A DNA stretch of 64,000 nt from the NCBI GenBank assembly GCA_963846885.1, contig CAWJXS010000021.1, positions 1 through 64,000 of the forward strand, in the 5' to 3' direction. Under the pieces are notes generated by a model. It was not told the origin of the DNA. It was given only the letters and a program-made list of their open reading frames with translations, and ran no database searches. Numbering within the stretch: position 1 is the first letter of the stretch; the number at the start of each line of letters is the position of its first letter. Origin of the DNA: RPQJ01 sp963846885. GTDB taxonomy: Bacteria > Pseudomonadota > Gammaproteobacteria > Steroidobacterales > Steroidobacteraceae. Positions 1 to 11,837 of this stretch are shown here, piece by piece. The position numbers and the translations under genes were made by a program.

Positions 1-406
1 AGGTGATGATGTCGCCGGGCCGCACGATATCCAGCGCGCGGCGGATTTCCGGGCGCTGGCGCAGCTCGGCGAGCGCGGCCATGTCGACGCCGACGGAACG
101 GAAGATCTGGTCGAGCGTGTCATTGCGCTTGACCGTGTATTCGACGTTCTCGGGGAAATCTTCGTCGACGGCGTCAGGTGCGGCGGTCTCGGCCGACTGC
201 GCGGCGACGAGCGCCGTCAGGTCGAGCGACGTCGGGGCATCCTGGCGGGGCCAGGCGGCGACGCAAGCATGCCGGCGACTGCGGCGACGAGCGGCAGGCT
301 GGTGCTGGCCAGCCAGCGTCGGCGGCGCGGACCAGAGCGCTCGGGTCGGCCGCCTGCTGCGCACGGCGACGTAGGAAAATCGGACGATTGCAAGGGACAC
401 CCCCAT
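1..406 (-). CDS. M23 family peptidoglycan endopeptidase, N-terminal part
   Basis: Partial gene running off the left edge. On the minus strand the part below about position 240 reads ...EYTVKRNDTLDQIFRSVG and continues to RPGDIIT. This is the OapA/LysM-like N-terminal domain of MepM/YebA-type cell-wall DD-endopeptidases; the catalytic M23 domain would lie outside the window. Upstream, a basic stretch and a hydrophobic segment (LPLVAAVAGMLAS) would anchor it in the inner membrane. The start (ATG at 406), the hydrophobic segment and the OapA domain lie in different frames, so at least two indels fall between about 240 and 340. It is divergent from tyrS, a common arrangement in gammaproteobacteria. 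The family call rests on the N-terminal domain only. Confidence 0.6.
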   Translation of the reverse strand, partial: MGVSLAIVRFSYVAVRSRRPTRALWSAPPTLAGQHQPAARRRSRRHACVAAWPRQDAPTSLDLTALVAAQSAETAAPDAVDEDFPENVEYTVKRNDTLDQIFRSVGVDMAALAELRQRPEIRRALDIVRPGDIIT

Positions 407-608
407 TGCAACGATGGCGGGTAAAGTAGTTGCGCGGACGCCACGAGTCAACTGTTAAGTCGCGCAATTTTCTTGTTTGTTCATAGTCTTGCGGGAAAGA
501 TGTACGGACTGTGACGGCGCCTCACCTGTCGGTGACGTTGCCTGTACCGGCTGCAACCCCTACAGTCCCGCGCCTTGCGCTGCAACACTGCCTGGAGCGC
601 GCCGACCG

Positions 609-1823
609 ATGCTGCCTGCCGACCAACAACTGGCCGAATTGCGCCGCGGCGCCGCCGAGGTGCTGCTGGAAGCCGACCTGCTGAAAAAGCTGGCTCGCGG
701 CAAGCCGCTGCGCGATCAAGGCGGGATTCGACCCGACCGCGCCGGACCTGCACCTTGGCCACACCGTCCTGATCAACCGCATGGCGATGTTCCAGCGGCT
801 CGGCCACGAGGTCATCTTCCTGATCGGCGATTTCACGGGCCTGATCGGCGATCCGACGGGCCGCAACGCGACCCGCCCGCCCCTGACGCCCGACGAGATC
901 AAGGCGAACGCGGAGACGTACCAGGCCCAGATCTTCAAGATCCTCGACCCGGCGCTCACCCGCGTGGAATTCAATTCGACCTGGATGAACGCCATGGGTT
1001 CGGCGGGCATGATCCAGCTCGCTGCGCAGCACACCGTGGCCCGCATGCTCGAGCGCGACGATTTCTCCAAGCGCTACAAGTCCGGCCAGCCGATCGCGAT
1101 CCACGAATTCCTGTACCCGCTCGTGCAGGGCTACGATTCCGTGGCCCTCAAGGCCGACGTCGAACTCGGGGGCACGGACCAGAAATTCAACCTGCTGGTG
1201 GGCCGCCAGCTGCAGGAGGCCTATGGCCAGGAGCCGCAGGTGGTGCTGACGATGCCGCTGCTCGAGGGGCTCGACGGCGTCAACAAGATGTCGAAGTCGC
1301 TCGGCAACTACATCGGCATCACCGACCCGCCGACCAGATGTTCGGCAAGCTGATGTCGGTGTCGGACGACCTGATGTGGCGCTGTTTCGACCTGCTGTCG
1401 TTCCGGACGAATGCCGAGATCGAGCGGTTGAACAGGCGTGCGCTGGCGGCGCCAATCCCCGGGACGTCAAGTTCGAGCTGGGCGTCGAAATCGTCGATCG
1501 TTTCCACGGGCCAGGGGCCGGCAGCCGGGCCCGGGACGAATTCATCGCCCGCTTCCAGCAGGGTGCGCTGCCGGAGGAAGTGGTCGAGGTCACGGTGCAC
1601 GTCGGTGCCGAGGGCATGGGCCTTGCGCACGTGCTGAAAGGCGCGCAGCTGGTGCCGAGCACGAGCGAGGCATGCGGCAGGTCAAGCAGGGCGCGGTGCG
1701 CGTGGACGGCGAGCGCGTGGAAGACGCAGCGCGCAGTGTTTACCGCGGGAAATACCCATGTTTTCCAGGTCGGAAAGCGCCGCGCTCGCGCGCGTGACGC
1801 TGGCTGCTTCGGCGGGTTCCTGA
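609..1823 (+). CDS. tyrS: Tyrosyl-tRNA synthetase (several frameshifts)
   Basis: Class I aminoacyl-tRNA synthetase that charges tRNA-Tyr. It starts at ATG 609 (MLPADQQLAELRRG). The HIGH-type motif appears as HLGHTVLINRM, followed by IGDFTGLIGDPTGRN, and the KMSKS loop is present (NKMSKSLGNYIG). The C-terminal S4-like domain contains MRQVKQGAVRVDGERVED and ends ...ARVTLAASAGS at the stop 1821-1823. The protein is complete only when read across three frames, with indels near 715, 1335, 1440, 1670 and 1775. Each is fixed by one base: for example the codon for Asp in DPPDQMFGK lacks one G near 1335. As tyrS is essential and every catalytic motif is kept, sequence error is more likely than a pseudogene. 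Confidence 0.85.
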
Positions 1824-1888
1824 GCGTCGGCGCTGGCTGCCGGTGGCAGGGGCCGCTGCACGGCCAGAAAAATATTTCTCCGCAAGTG

Positions 1889-1916
1889 TTGACGACCCTT
1901 CGTTCAGAGCTATACT
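1889..1916 (+). promoter_or_regulatory. rRNA operon promoter P1
   Basis: A -35 box TTGACG (1889-1894) and a -10 box TATACT (1911-1916) are separated by 16 bp. They are followed by a GC-rich discriminator (GCGCGCCC), as is typical of stringently controlled rRNA promoters. The site lies about 285 bp before the 16S gene, in the tyrS-16S gap. Confidence 0.7.
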
Positions 1917-1996
1917 GCGCGCCCTTCCGCAGTCACCCAGCCTTCGGGCTTCGGTGGCCAGCTGAAAAAACCCTGCGAAATAAAATTTCGAAGGTG

Positions 1997-2024
1997 TTGA
2001 CAGCAACGGAAACTGCCGCATAAT
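1997..2024 (+). promoter_or_regulatory. rRNA operon promoter P2
   Basis: A consensus -35 TTGACA (1997-2002) and a CATAAT -10 (2019-2024) are spaced 16 bp apart. The site is about 108 bp downstream of P1, giving the tandem P1-P2 arrangement usual for rrn operons. Confidence 0.65.
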
Positions 2025-2053
2025 AGGCGGCTCACCTCGGCTGGTTCTGAGGG

Positions 2054-2067
2054 CGCTCTTTAAAAAT
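2054..2067 (+). promoter_or_regulatory. boxA antitermination element, 16S leader
   Basis: The sequence CGCTCTTTAAAAAT matches the boxA core (GCTCTTTAA) bound by NusB/S10 in rRNA antitermination. It lies 30 bp after P2 in the leader. An almost identical copy precedes the 23S gene. Confidence 0.75.
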
Positions 2068-2200
2068 CGAAACAGGTAATTTGTGTGGGGACTCGCGTCG
2101 ATCGTTTGTGAGTGCAAACATTCGGACGAGTACCAATTGATAGCCAGTTAATTACTGAAAGTTAGTTGGGATTCTTCTCCGAACTAAAGTCGCAAGACTT

Positions 2201-3737
<1,537 letters not shown>

Positions 3738-3854
3738 AAATAGACAGCACGAGCAACCGGCTCGGTGCGAGTCCCCATTCAAGTTACCTGCATTCGATTA
3801 AGTGAAGCTGGACTGATCGCCGGCGTCCGGGCTTTCCGTGAATGTCTCGAAGCC

Positions 3855-3931
3855 GGGTCTGTAGCTCAGTTGGTCAGAGCGCACCCCTGATAAGGGTGAG
3901 GCCGGAAGTTCGAATCTTCCCAGACCCACCA
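3855..3931 (+). tRNA. tRNA-Ile (GAU)
   Basis: A 77-nt tRNA in the 16S-23S spacer. The acceptor stem pairs GGGTCTG with CAGACCC and is followed by an encoded ACCA end. The anticodon loop CTGATAA has GAT at 3889-3891. Confidence 0.97.
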
Positions 3932-3949
3932 TTCTGGGGATCTGACCTA

Positions 3950-4025
3950 GGGGCCATAGCTCAGCTGGGAGAGCACCTGCTTTGCAAGCAGGGGGTCGTC
4001 GGTTCGATCCCGACTGGCTCCACCA
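3950..4025 (+). tRNA. tRNA-Ala (UGC)
   Basis: A 76-nt tRNA in the 16S-23S spacer, 18 nt after tRNA-Ile. The acceptor stem pairs GGGGCCA with TGGCTCC and has an encoded ACCA. The anticodon TGC is at 3983-3985. Confidence 0.97.
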
Positions 4026-4123
4026 GATCCACGCGAGCTTCACAGTCCGCGTGATACCACGCCTGCACCGCGTCGAACGTCTCGATGCATGCGTGGTCTC
4101 ATGTATCGCAGCTCTGCTGCGAG

Positions 4124-4137
4124 CGCTCTTTAAAAAT
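4124..4137 (+). promoter_or_regulatory. boxA element before 23S
   Basis: CGCTCTTTAAAAAT repeats the leader boxA exactly. It is expected to reload the antitermination complex before the 23S gene. Confidence 0.7.
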
Positions 4138-4252
4138 TTGAAATTGGGTATGACGCCGAGGAACGAGTTGATTTCAACTTGTGATTCGATAGCGTGTCGC
4201 ATTCGTAAGAGATACCAGCTGATTGATTTTATTTGGTCCACATGACTCCAGA

Positions 4253-4268
4253 ACGATTGGGGTTATAT

Positions 4269-4276
<8 letters not shown>
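4253..4276 (+). other. 23S processing stem, 5' strand
   Basis: Bases just before and at the 23S start (ATTGGGGTTATATGGTCAAG) pair almost perfectly with the trailer after the 23S end (7155-7180, CTTGACCATATAACACCCAAT). This forms the long helix cut by RNase III to release pre-23S rRNA. Confidence 0.7.
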
Positions 4277-7163
<2,887 letters not shown>

Positions 7164-7311
7164 ATAACACCCAATCGGTCTGGAACCTGGTTCTAGGTCG
7201 GTGGCGTGTGACTGGTAAATTCACAGCTGTGTATCGCTTACAACGCGACACGCTTGTCATACCCATTTTCGAATTCCGTGCCCGCGCGCAAGCGCGGTGC
7301 ATGAACCGGTT

Positions 7312-7430
7312 TGCCTGGCGGCCATAGCGAGCGGGAACCACCCGATCCCATTCCGAACTCGGAAGTGAAAACGCTCTGCGCCGATGGTAGTTTGGACTTC
7401 GTCCATGCAAGAGTAGGTCACTGCCAGGCT
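7312..7430 (+). rRNA. rrf: 5S ribosomal RNA
   Basis: About 119 nt. The terminal helix pairs TGCCTGGC (7312-7319) with GCCAGGCT (7423-7430). Internal CCGAACTCGGAAGTGAAA and GCGCCGATGGTAGT are conserved 5S segments. Confidence 0.95.
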
Positions 7431-7439
7431 CTCAAACAA

Positions 7440-7474
7440 AACCCCCGACAGGGCAACCTGTCGGGGGTTTTTCT
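7440..7474 (+). terminator. rRNA operon terminator
   Basis: A perfect 13-bp stem (AACCCCCGACAGG with CCTGTCGGGGGTT) around a GCAA tetraloop, followed by a run of T. It lies 10 nt after 5S. Confidence 0.95.
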
Positions 7475-7588
7475 TTTGGGCCTTCCCCCCTTGCCGTGCG
7501 GGCAATGCGCAAGGTGCGTGCAGTTTCGAAATCTCGCAGGCAAACTCGGGCTGCCCGGATAGCGGATTACATAAGAAAGGGGCCAGGG

Positions 7589-9283
7589 GTGCATCCAGAG
7601 ACCAGCGCGTCGGTCGGGCTGCGAGCCGAGGCTTTGCTGCAGATCCTCGAGGTCACACGCAAGCTGGCCGCGCCGTTCGAGCTGGCCGAAGTCCTGGCCG
7701 AAATCGGCGAGGCCGCGCGCAGCGTACTGCGTGCCGAGCGCGCCACCGTCTGGTTGTTCGAGCCGGACCAGGGCGTGCTGGTCCTCACTGGCGGTCCCGC
7801 GGGTCAAAAGCCACTGCGCGCCAGCCTCTCGCAAGGCGTGCTCGGCCTCACGGCGCGTTCGCGGCAGGTCATCAACGTTCCGGACTGCAAGCTCGAGCCG
7901 TTGTTCGATCCCGCGGTCGACCTGGACGTCGACAACGACGTCCGCTGCATGCTCTCCGTGCCACTGGTCGAGCGCGCGACGCTGGTCGGCGTCCTGCAGG
8001 TGGTCGACTGTGAAAGCGGCTTGTTCACGGCAGAGGATGAGCGTGTCGCCGAGACGCTCGCGGCGCAGTGCGTGGTGTTCATCCAGCGCGAGCGCATGTC
8101 GCGGTCCCTGGCGCAGGCCGAAAAACTCGACCGCGAAATCAAGCTGGCCCGCGAAATACAGATGAGCACGTTGCCGTCGGAGATGCCGCGACTCGCGGAG
8201 TACGACATGGCCGGCCAGTTCTGTCCCGCCGACCAGACCGGCGGCGATACGTTCGACATCGTGCCGCTGGATGACCAGCGGCTGTTTCTCCTGCTCGGCG
8301 ACGCGAGCGGCCATGGCATCGGCCCGGCGCTGAGCGCGACGCAGATGACCGGCATGTTGCGCGTCGCCTTGCGGTTGGGCGCGGATCTGGACGCCATCTT
8401 CGCCCAGGTCAACAACCAGCTGGTCGAGGACCTGCCGGAGGAACATTTCGTCACGGCATTTTTCGGCGTGCTCGACCTGGCCAAGCACAAGGTCGAGTAC
8501 CACGCCGCGGGCCAGGGCCCGCTGCTGCATTTCCATGCGGCCACCGGCGTTTGCGAGTGGCTGCCGCCGACGACCTTCCCGCTCGGCTTCATGAAGTATC
8601 CCGAAATCGCCCCGCCGCTGCAGGTCGCGCTGGCGCCGGGGGACATCCTCGGGCTCATCACCGACGGCGTGTTCGAGACCGAGAACCCGGCCGGCCAGAT
8701 GTTCGGCACGGAAGGCGTCGAGCAGGTTCTGCGCGTGCGGCACGAGGGCTCGATGTCCGACCTGCTCGCCCGGTTGCTGCAGGCCGTGCACCTGTTCGCG
8801 GACGGGCACAGCCAGGCGGACGACATCACCATCGTGCTGCTGGCGCGCCGGGGCGAATTGGCCGGCAGGACCACGATCCAGCGCTATTTTCCGCGCTCGC
8901 TCGATGCGCTCGATCCCATGTTCCGCTTCGTCGGCGATTTCATCGCCGCGCGCTCGCTCGATGCCGAGCTGCACATGCCGGTCTGCTTCATCATCGAGGA
9001 ACTGTTCACGAACTTCCTCAAGTACAACACGGAAAGCGTGCACGACATTTCGCTGAGCCTCGGGCACACGCCCGAGCAGCTCACCGTGCGGATCACCGCA
9101 TTCGACGTCGATTCGTTCGACGTCACGAGCGCGCCGTCGGTCGATACGACCAAGCCGCTCGCCGAGCGCCAGGCGGGCGGGCTTGGACTGCACCTGGTGC
9201 AGCAGATGGCCGACACGCTCCAGTACGACTACACGGAGCGACGCAGCACGATCACGTTTACCAAGGCGCTCGAGGCAGGGTGA
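7589..9283 (+). CDS. GAF / PP2C phosphatase / HATPase signalling protein
   Basis: RsbU-like partner-switching regulator of about 564 aa. An N-terminal GAF sensor domain (about residues 15-165) is followed by a SpoIIE-type PP2C Ser/Thr phosphatase with metal-binding acidic motifs (GGDTFDI, GDASGHGIGPAL, LITDGVFETE, DDITIVLL). A C-terminal GHKL ATPase of anti-sigma kinase type has an N box (EELFTNFLKYN) and GGLGLHLV. One protein therefore combines kinase-like and phosphatase modules likely to act on the STAS protein encoded 6 bp downstream. I chose GTG 7589 because AAGAAAGG precedes it by about 8 nt; the frame is open further upstream to 7496 without a good ribosome site. Cytoplasmic, with no membrane segment. 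Confidence 0.85.
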   Translation: MHPETSASVGLRAEALLQILEVTRKLAAPFELAEVLAEIGEAARSVLRAERATVWLFEPDQGVLVLTGGPAGQKPLRASLSQGVLGLTARSRQVINVPDCKLEPLFDPAVDLDVDNDVRCMLSVPLVERATLVGVLQVVDCESGLFTAEDERVAETLAAQCVVFIQRERMSRSLAQAEKLDREIKLAREIQMSTLPSEMPRLAEYDMAGQFCPADQTGGDTFDIVPLDDQRLFLLLGDASGHGIGPALSATQMTGMLRVALRLGADLDAIFAQVNNQLVEDLPEEHFVTAFFGVLDLAKHKVEYHAAGQGPLLHFHAATGVCEWLPPTTFPLGFMKYPEIAPPLQVALAPGDILGLITDGVFETENPAGQMFGTEGVEQVLRVRHEGSMSDLLARLLQAVHLFADGHSQADDITIVLLARRGELAGRTTIQRYFPRSLDALDPMFRFVGDFIAARSLDAELHMPVCFIIEELFTNFLKYNTESVHDISLSLGHTPEQLTVRITAFDVDSFDVTSAPSVDTTKPLAERQAGGLGLHLVQQMADTLQYDYTERRSTITFTKALEAG

Positions 9284-9289
9284 GACTCG

Positions 9290-9586
9290 ATGTTTGAGAT
9301 TCGATTGGGCGAACAGGGCGAAGTCATCATGACCGGGCGGCTGGACGCAGCCCAGTGCGAGAAGGCGCTCCAGTTCATGGACGGCCTGCCCGCGCCACGC
9401 GTGGTCGACCTCGCGGGCCTCGATTACGTTTCCAGCGCGGGCCTGGGCGTCCTGCTGAAGACGCAGAAGCGCGTCATGGCGGGCGGACAGGGGCTGCGCC
9501 TGGTCAACGTCAACAAGCACATCCGCGACATCTTCAAGTACGCGGGATTCGACCGGATCTTCGAAATCGTGCCTGCCGGCGGCTAG
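9290..9586 (+). CDS. STAS domain anti-anti-sigma factor
   Basis: A 98-aa single-domain protein of the SpoIIAA/RsbV type. The motif LDYVSSAGLGVLL contains the serine region that is phosphorylated in this family, so it should be the substrate of the upstream ATPase and PP2C modules. The start is 6 bp after the phosphatase gene, so the two are almost certainly cotranscribed. It may act on an anti-sigma factor or another STAS partner outside this locus; the target cannot be read from the sequence. Confidence 0.88.
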   Translation: MFEIRLGEQGEVIMTGRLDAAQCEKALQFMDGLPAPRVVDLAGLDYVSSAGLGVLLKTQKRVMAGGQGLRLVNVNKHIRDIFKYAGFDRIFEIVPAGG

Positions 9587-9591
9587 CCGGC

Positions 9592-10185
9592 ATGGACCTG
9601 CCTCCCCCCGACCAACTTTCTGGGCGTTCACCGGTATTTATGAACGACGAAAGCGATGGAGTACTGGTCAGGCGCACGTGCAACGGGGAGCCCAGGGCGT
9701 TCGAGGGCCTGGTACGTCGGCACGAGAAGACGGTCTTCAACGCGGCGTTGCGCATGCTGCACGACCGCGAAGAAGCCAGGGACGTCACCCAGACGGTGTT
9801 CCTGAAGGTCTACGAGCACCTCGGCGAGTACGACCCGACGCACAAGTTCTACAGCTGGATCTACCGGATTGCGCTGAATGAATCGATCAAGGCACTGCAG
9901 CGTCGCAAACCCACCGCGGCACTCGACTTCGAGGCGCCCGATGGCACGCCCGGACCGGAGCGCGTCTTCGACCAGGCTGAACTCAGCGACGGCATGGCAG
10001 CCGCCATCATGAGCCTGCGCGTCGAGCACCGCGCCGTGATCGTGCTGCGACACTTCATGGACTGCAGCTACGAGGACATGGCCGCGATCCTCGAACTGCC
10101 GGAAAAGACCGTCAAATCACGCCTTTTCAGCGCGCGCCAGGTGCTGAAGACCGCGCTGGAAACGAGAGGATGGACGTCGGAATGA
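9592..10185 (+). CDS. ECF-type RNA polymerase sigma factor
   Basis: A sigma-70 family protein of about 198 aa with region 2 (FEGLVRRHEKTVFNAALRML, DVTQTVFLKVYEHL, FYSWIYRIALNESI) and region 4 (RAVIVLRHFMDCSYEDMAAI, EKTVKSRLFSAR). The ATG at 9592 is 5 bp after the STAS gene. ATG 9640 (MNDESDGVLV) is an equally possible start, and neither has a clear ribosome site. Its stop overlaps the start of the anti-sigma gene, the usual translational coupling. The target promoters are unknown, but the adjacent Gly-Ala protein and PrsW genes are candidates for the same regulon. Confidence 0.9.
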   Translation: MDLPPPDQLSGRSPVFMNDESDGVLVRRTCNGEPRAFEGLVRRHEKTVFNAALRMLHDREEARDVTQTVFLKVYEHLGEYDPTHKFYSWIYRIALNESIKALQRRKPTAALDFEAPDGTPGPERVFDQAELSDGMAAAIMSLRVEHRAVIVLRHFMDCSYEDMAAILELPEKTVKSRLFSARQVLKTALETRGWTSE

Positions 10186-10802
10186 CCGGCCACAACGACA
10201 ACGCACTCGAGCTGATCAACGCCGAGATCGACGGCGTGATCACCGGCGCCCAGCGTGCCGAACTCAACCGGCTGCTGCTGGCAGACCCGGCCATTCGTGC
10301 CTTGCGCGACGAGACCATGCAGGTCTGTCGCGCGCTCGATTCGATGCCCCGTGAAGATCTGCCCGCCGGCCTGCACGACGCCATCGTGACGGGGCTGCCC
10401 GTCGCGCCCGCGGCGAGCCGCACGAACCGCCCGCGTCGCGCCTTTGCCAACCTGCCGTTGCTGCGGTACGCGGCGGCCTTCGCCGGTGGCCTGCTGGTCA
10501 GTACTTTGGCTTTCCAGCTCGGCAAGTTCGATTCAGCGCAGCTTGGGGGGCACGAACTCGCTGGCACCATTGCCGCGCAGGCCGAGGCGAGGATGATCGT
10601 GAACCTGCCGCAGGCGCAGGGTTCGATCACGCTCACGGGTTCGGCCGCCAATCCGCAAGTGGTGACCTCGCTGACGACCACTCAACCCGTCTCGATCGTG
10701 ACGCAGCTGCACGGGAACGGGATGGTGGAGGTGCAGGTGGTCGACGACGCCACGTCGAACGTGCTGCAGCGCGGCAAGTTGCGCGTCGGCTCCGCACACT
10801 GA
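10182..10802 (+). CDS. Membrane-anchored anti-sigma factor
   Basis: About 206 aa, starting at an ATGA overlap with the sigma gene; the frame also allows ATG 10170. The N-terminal about 90 residues (ALELINAEIDGVITGAQRAE and following) resemble the cytoplasmic RsiW/zinc-finger-like anti-sigma fold, but I see no HxxxCxxC zinc motif. One membrane segment (LLRYAAAFAGGLLVSTLAFQ) leads to a small periplasmic domain. A PrsW-type protease gene lies 4 kb downstream, and PrsW cleaves such membrane anti-sigma factors in Bacillus. The link here is inference. Confidence 0.75.
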   Translation: MTGHNDNALELINAEIDGVITGAQRAELNRLLLADPAIRALRDETMQVCRALDSMPREDLPAGLHDAIVTGLPVAPAASRTNRPRRAFANLPLLRYAAAFAGGLLVSTLAFQLGKFDSAQLGGHELAGTIAAQAEARMIVNLPQAQGSITLTGSAANPQVVTSLTTTQPVSIVTQLHGNGMVEVQVVDDATSNVLQRGKLRVGSAH

Positions 10803-10907
10803 ATTTTTGCGGTCACTGCCAACTTTAGCGGGCATGACCGGTAATTGAAGGTGTAGCTCAACAAACCACGCCCGGTCACCGGGCTCTCTGCAGGGGAAGA
10901 ACGAATC

Positions 10908-11713
10908 ATGGCCAAGCAAGGTAATGCAAGAAAGTTCTGGGTTGCAGGCGGTGCGATCGCCGTCGTCGGCGTGGTGGGCATGATCGCCCTCGACTATCCG
11001 CCTGCGAGCGAAGAAGCCTCGGGCACGATCGTCCCGGCCAAGCGTTTCCGCGCGGACGGCGGCGGCGCCACCATCATCGGCGACTCGACTGCTACGCAGG
11101 CGGGCGTGAACATTGCGAATGGCGTTAACGGTGCGGCCGGCGCAGCGGGTGCAGCTGGTGCTGCCGGCGCGGCGGGTGCCGCGGGCGCAGCAGGTGCCTC
11201 AGGTGCCTCCGCCATGGCTATGGGTGCCGCCGGTGCGGCGGGCGCGGCCGGTGCCTCGGGCGCCGCTGCCTCGGCCATGGGTGCTGCCGGCGCGGCCGGT
11301 GCTGCGGGTGCCTCAGGTGCTGCTGCCATGGCGAGCCATGGGTGCTGCTGGCGCGGCCGGTGCTGCAGGCGTGCCTCAGGTGCTCGCCAAGGGAGCATGC
11401 TGGTGCTGCTGCCGCAGCCATGGGTGCAGCCGGCGCAGCCGGTGCAGCTGGTGCCGCCGGCGCTATGGGCGCTGCCGGTGCTAAGGGCGCAGCCGGTGCG
11501 GCTGGTGCTGCGGGCGCTATGGGCGCGGCCGGTGCTGGCGCAGCGGTGCGCGGTGCTGCGGGTGCAGCCGGTGCCGCAGGCGCGGCCGGTGCTTCGGGTG
11601 CTGCTGCTGCGGCCATGGGTGCGGCCGGTGCGGCTGGCGCGGCAGGTGCCGCTGCCGGCGCCGCGGGTGCAGCGGGTGCTGCCAGCGCGGCCGACGCTTC
11701 CAGCCGTCGCTGA
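10908..11713 (+). CDS. Membrane-anchored Gly-Ala-Ala repeat (collagen-like) protein
   Basis: It starts at ATG 10908 with a GGGGAAG ribosome site. A short basic end and a hydrophobic segment (FWVAGGAIAVVGVVGMIAL) precede a linker of about 40 aa, then a long Gly-X-Y region dominated by GAA triplets broken by Ser and Met. A unit of about 17 residues (MGAAGAAGAAGASGAAA) recurs. Gly at every third position is the collagen triple-helix signature, though there are few prolines. It ends ASAADASSRR at 11713. Indels near 11335-11400 and about 11430 shift the frame inside the repeat, so the total length is uncertain. A strong terminator follows. Function unknown; probably a surface or periplasmic fibre. 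Confidence 0.6.
11120..11700 (+). repeat. GC-rich tandem repeat coding Gly-Ala-Ala
   Basis: About 580 bp of degenerate GGN-GCN-GCN codons with a higher-order unit of about 51 bp. All six frames are open over long stretches. The region is prone to indel error, and this is where the gene changes frame. Confidence 0.75.
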
Positions 11714-11754
11714 GTCGACGCTTGCCCTGCGCAACGCAGGGGTGATGTGATCAG

Positions 11755-11789
11755 AGCGGACCCTTCCAGGCGGAGGGTCCGCTTTTTTC
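11755..11789 (+). terminator. Rho-independent terminator
   Basis: A 10-bp stem (AGCGGACCCT with AGGGTCCGCT), a 9-nt loop and a run of T lie about 40 bp after the Gly-Ala repeat gene. Confidence 0.9.
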
Positions 11790-11837
11790 GTTTCTGGGGT
11801 GTGCGAGCAAGCGGTTCCTCGCGCAGGTGGGGCGATC

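Noticed and set aside
3842..4245. Short open frames in the rRNA spacer and within 16S/23S
   Set aside because: They lie on tRNA and rRNA genes and have no coding features.
7418..9631. Minus-strand open frame of 737 codons opposite the phosphatase gene
   Set aside because: Antisense shadow. The plus strand encodes conserved GAF, PP2C and ATPase motifs.
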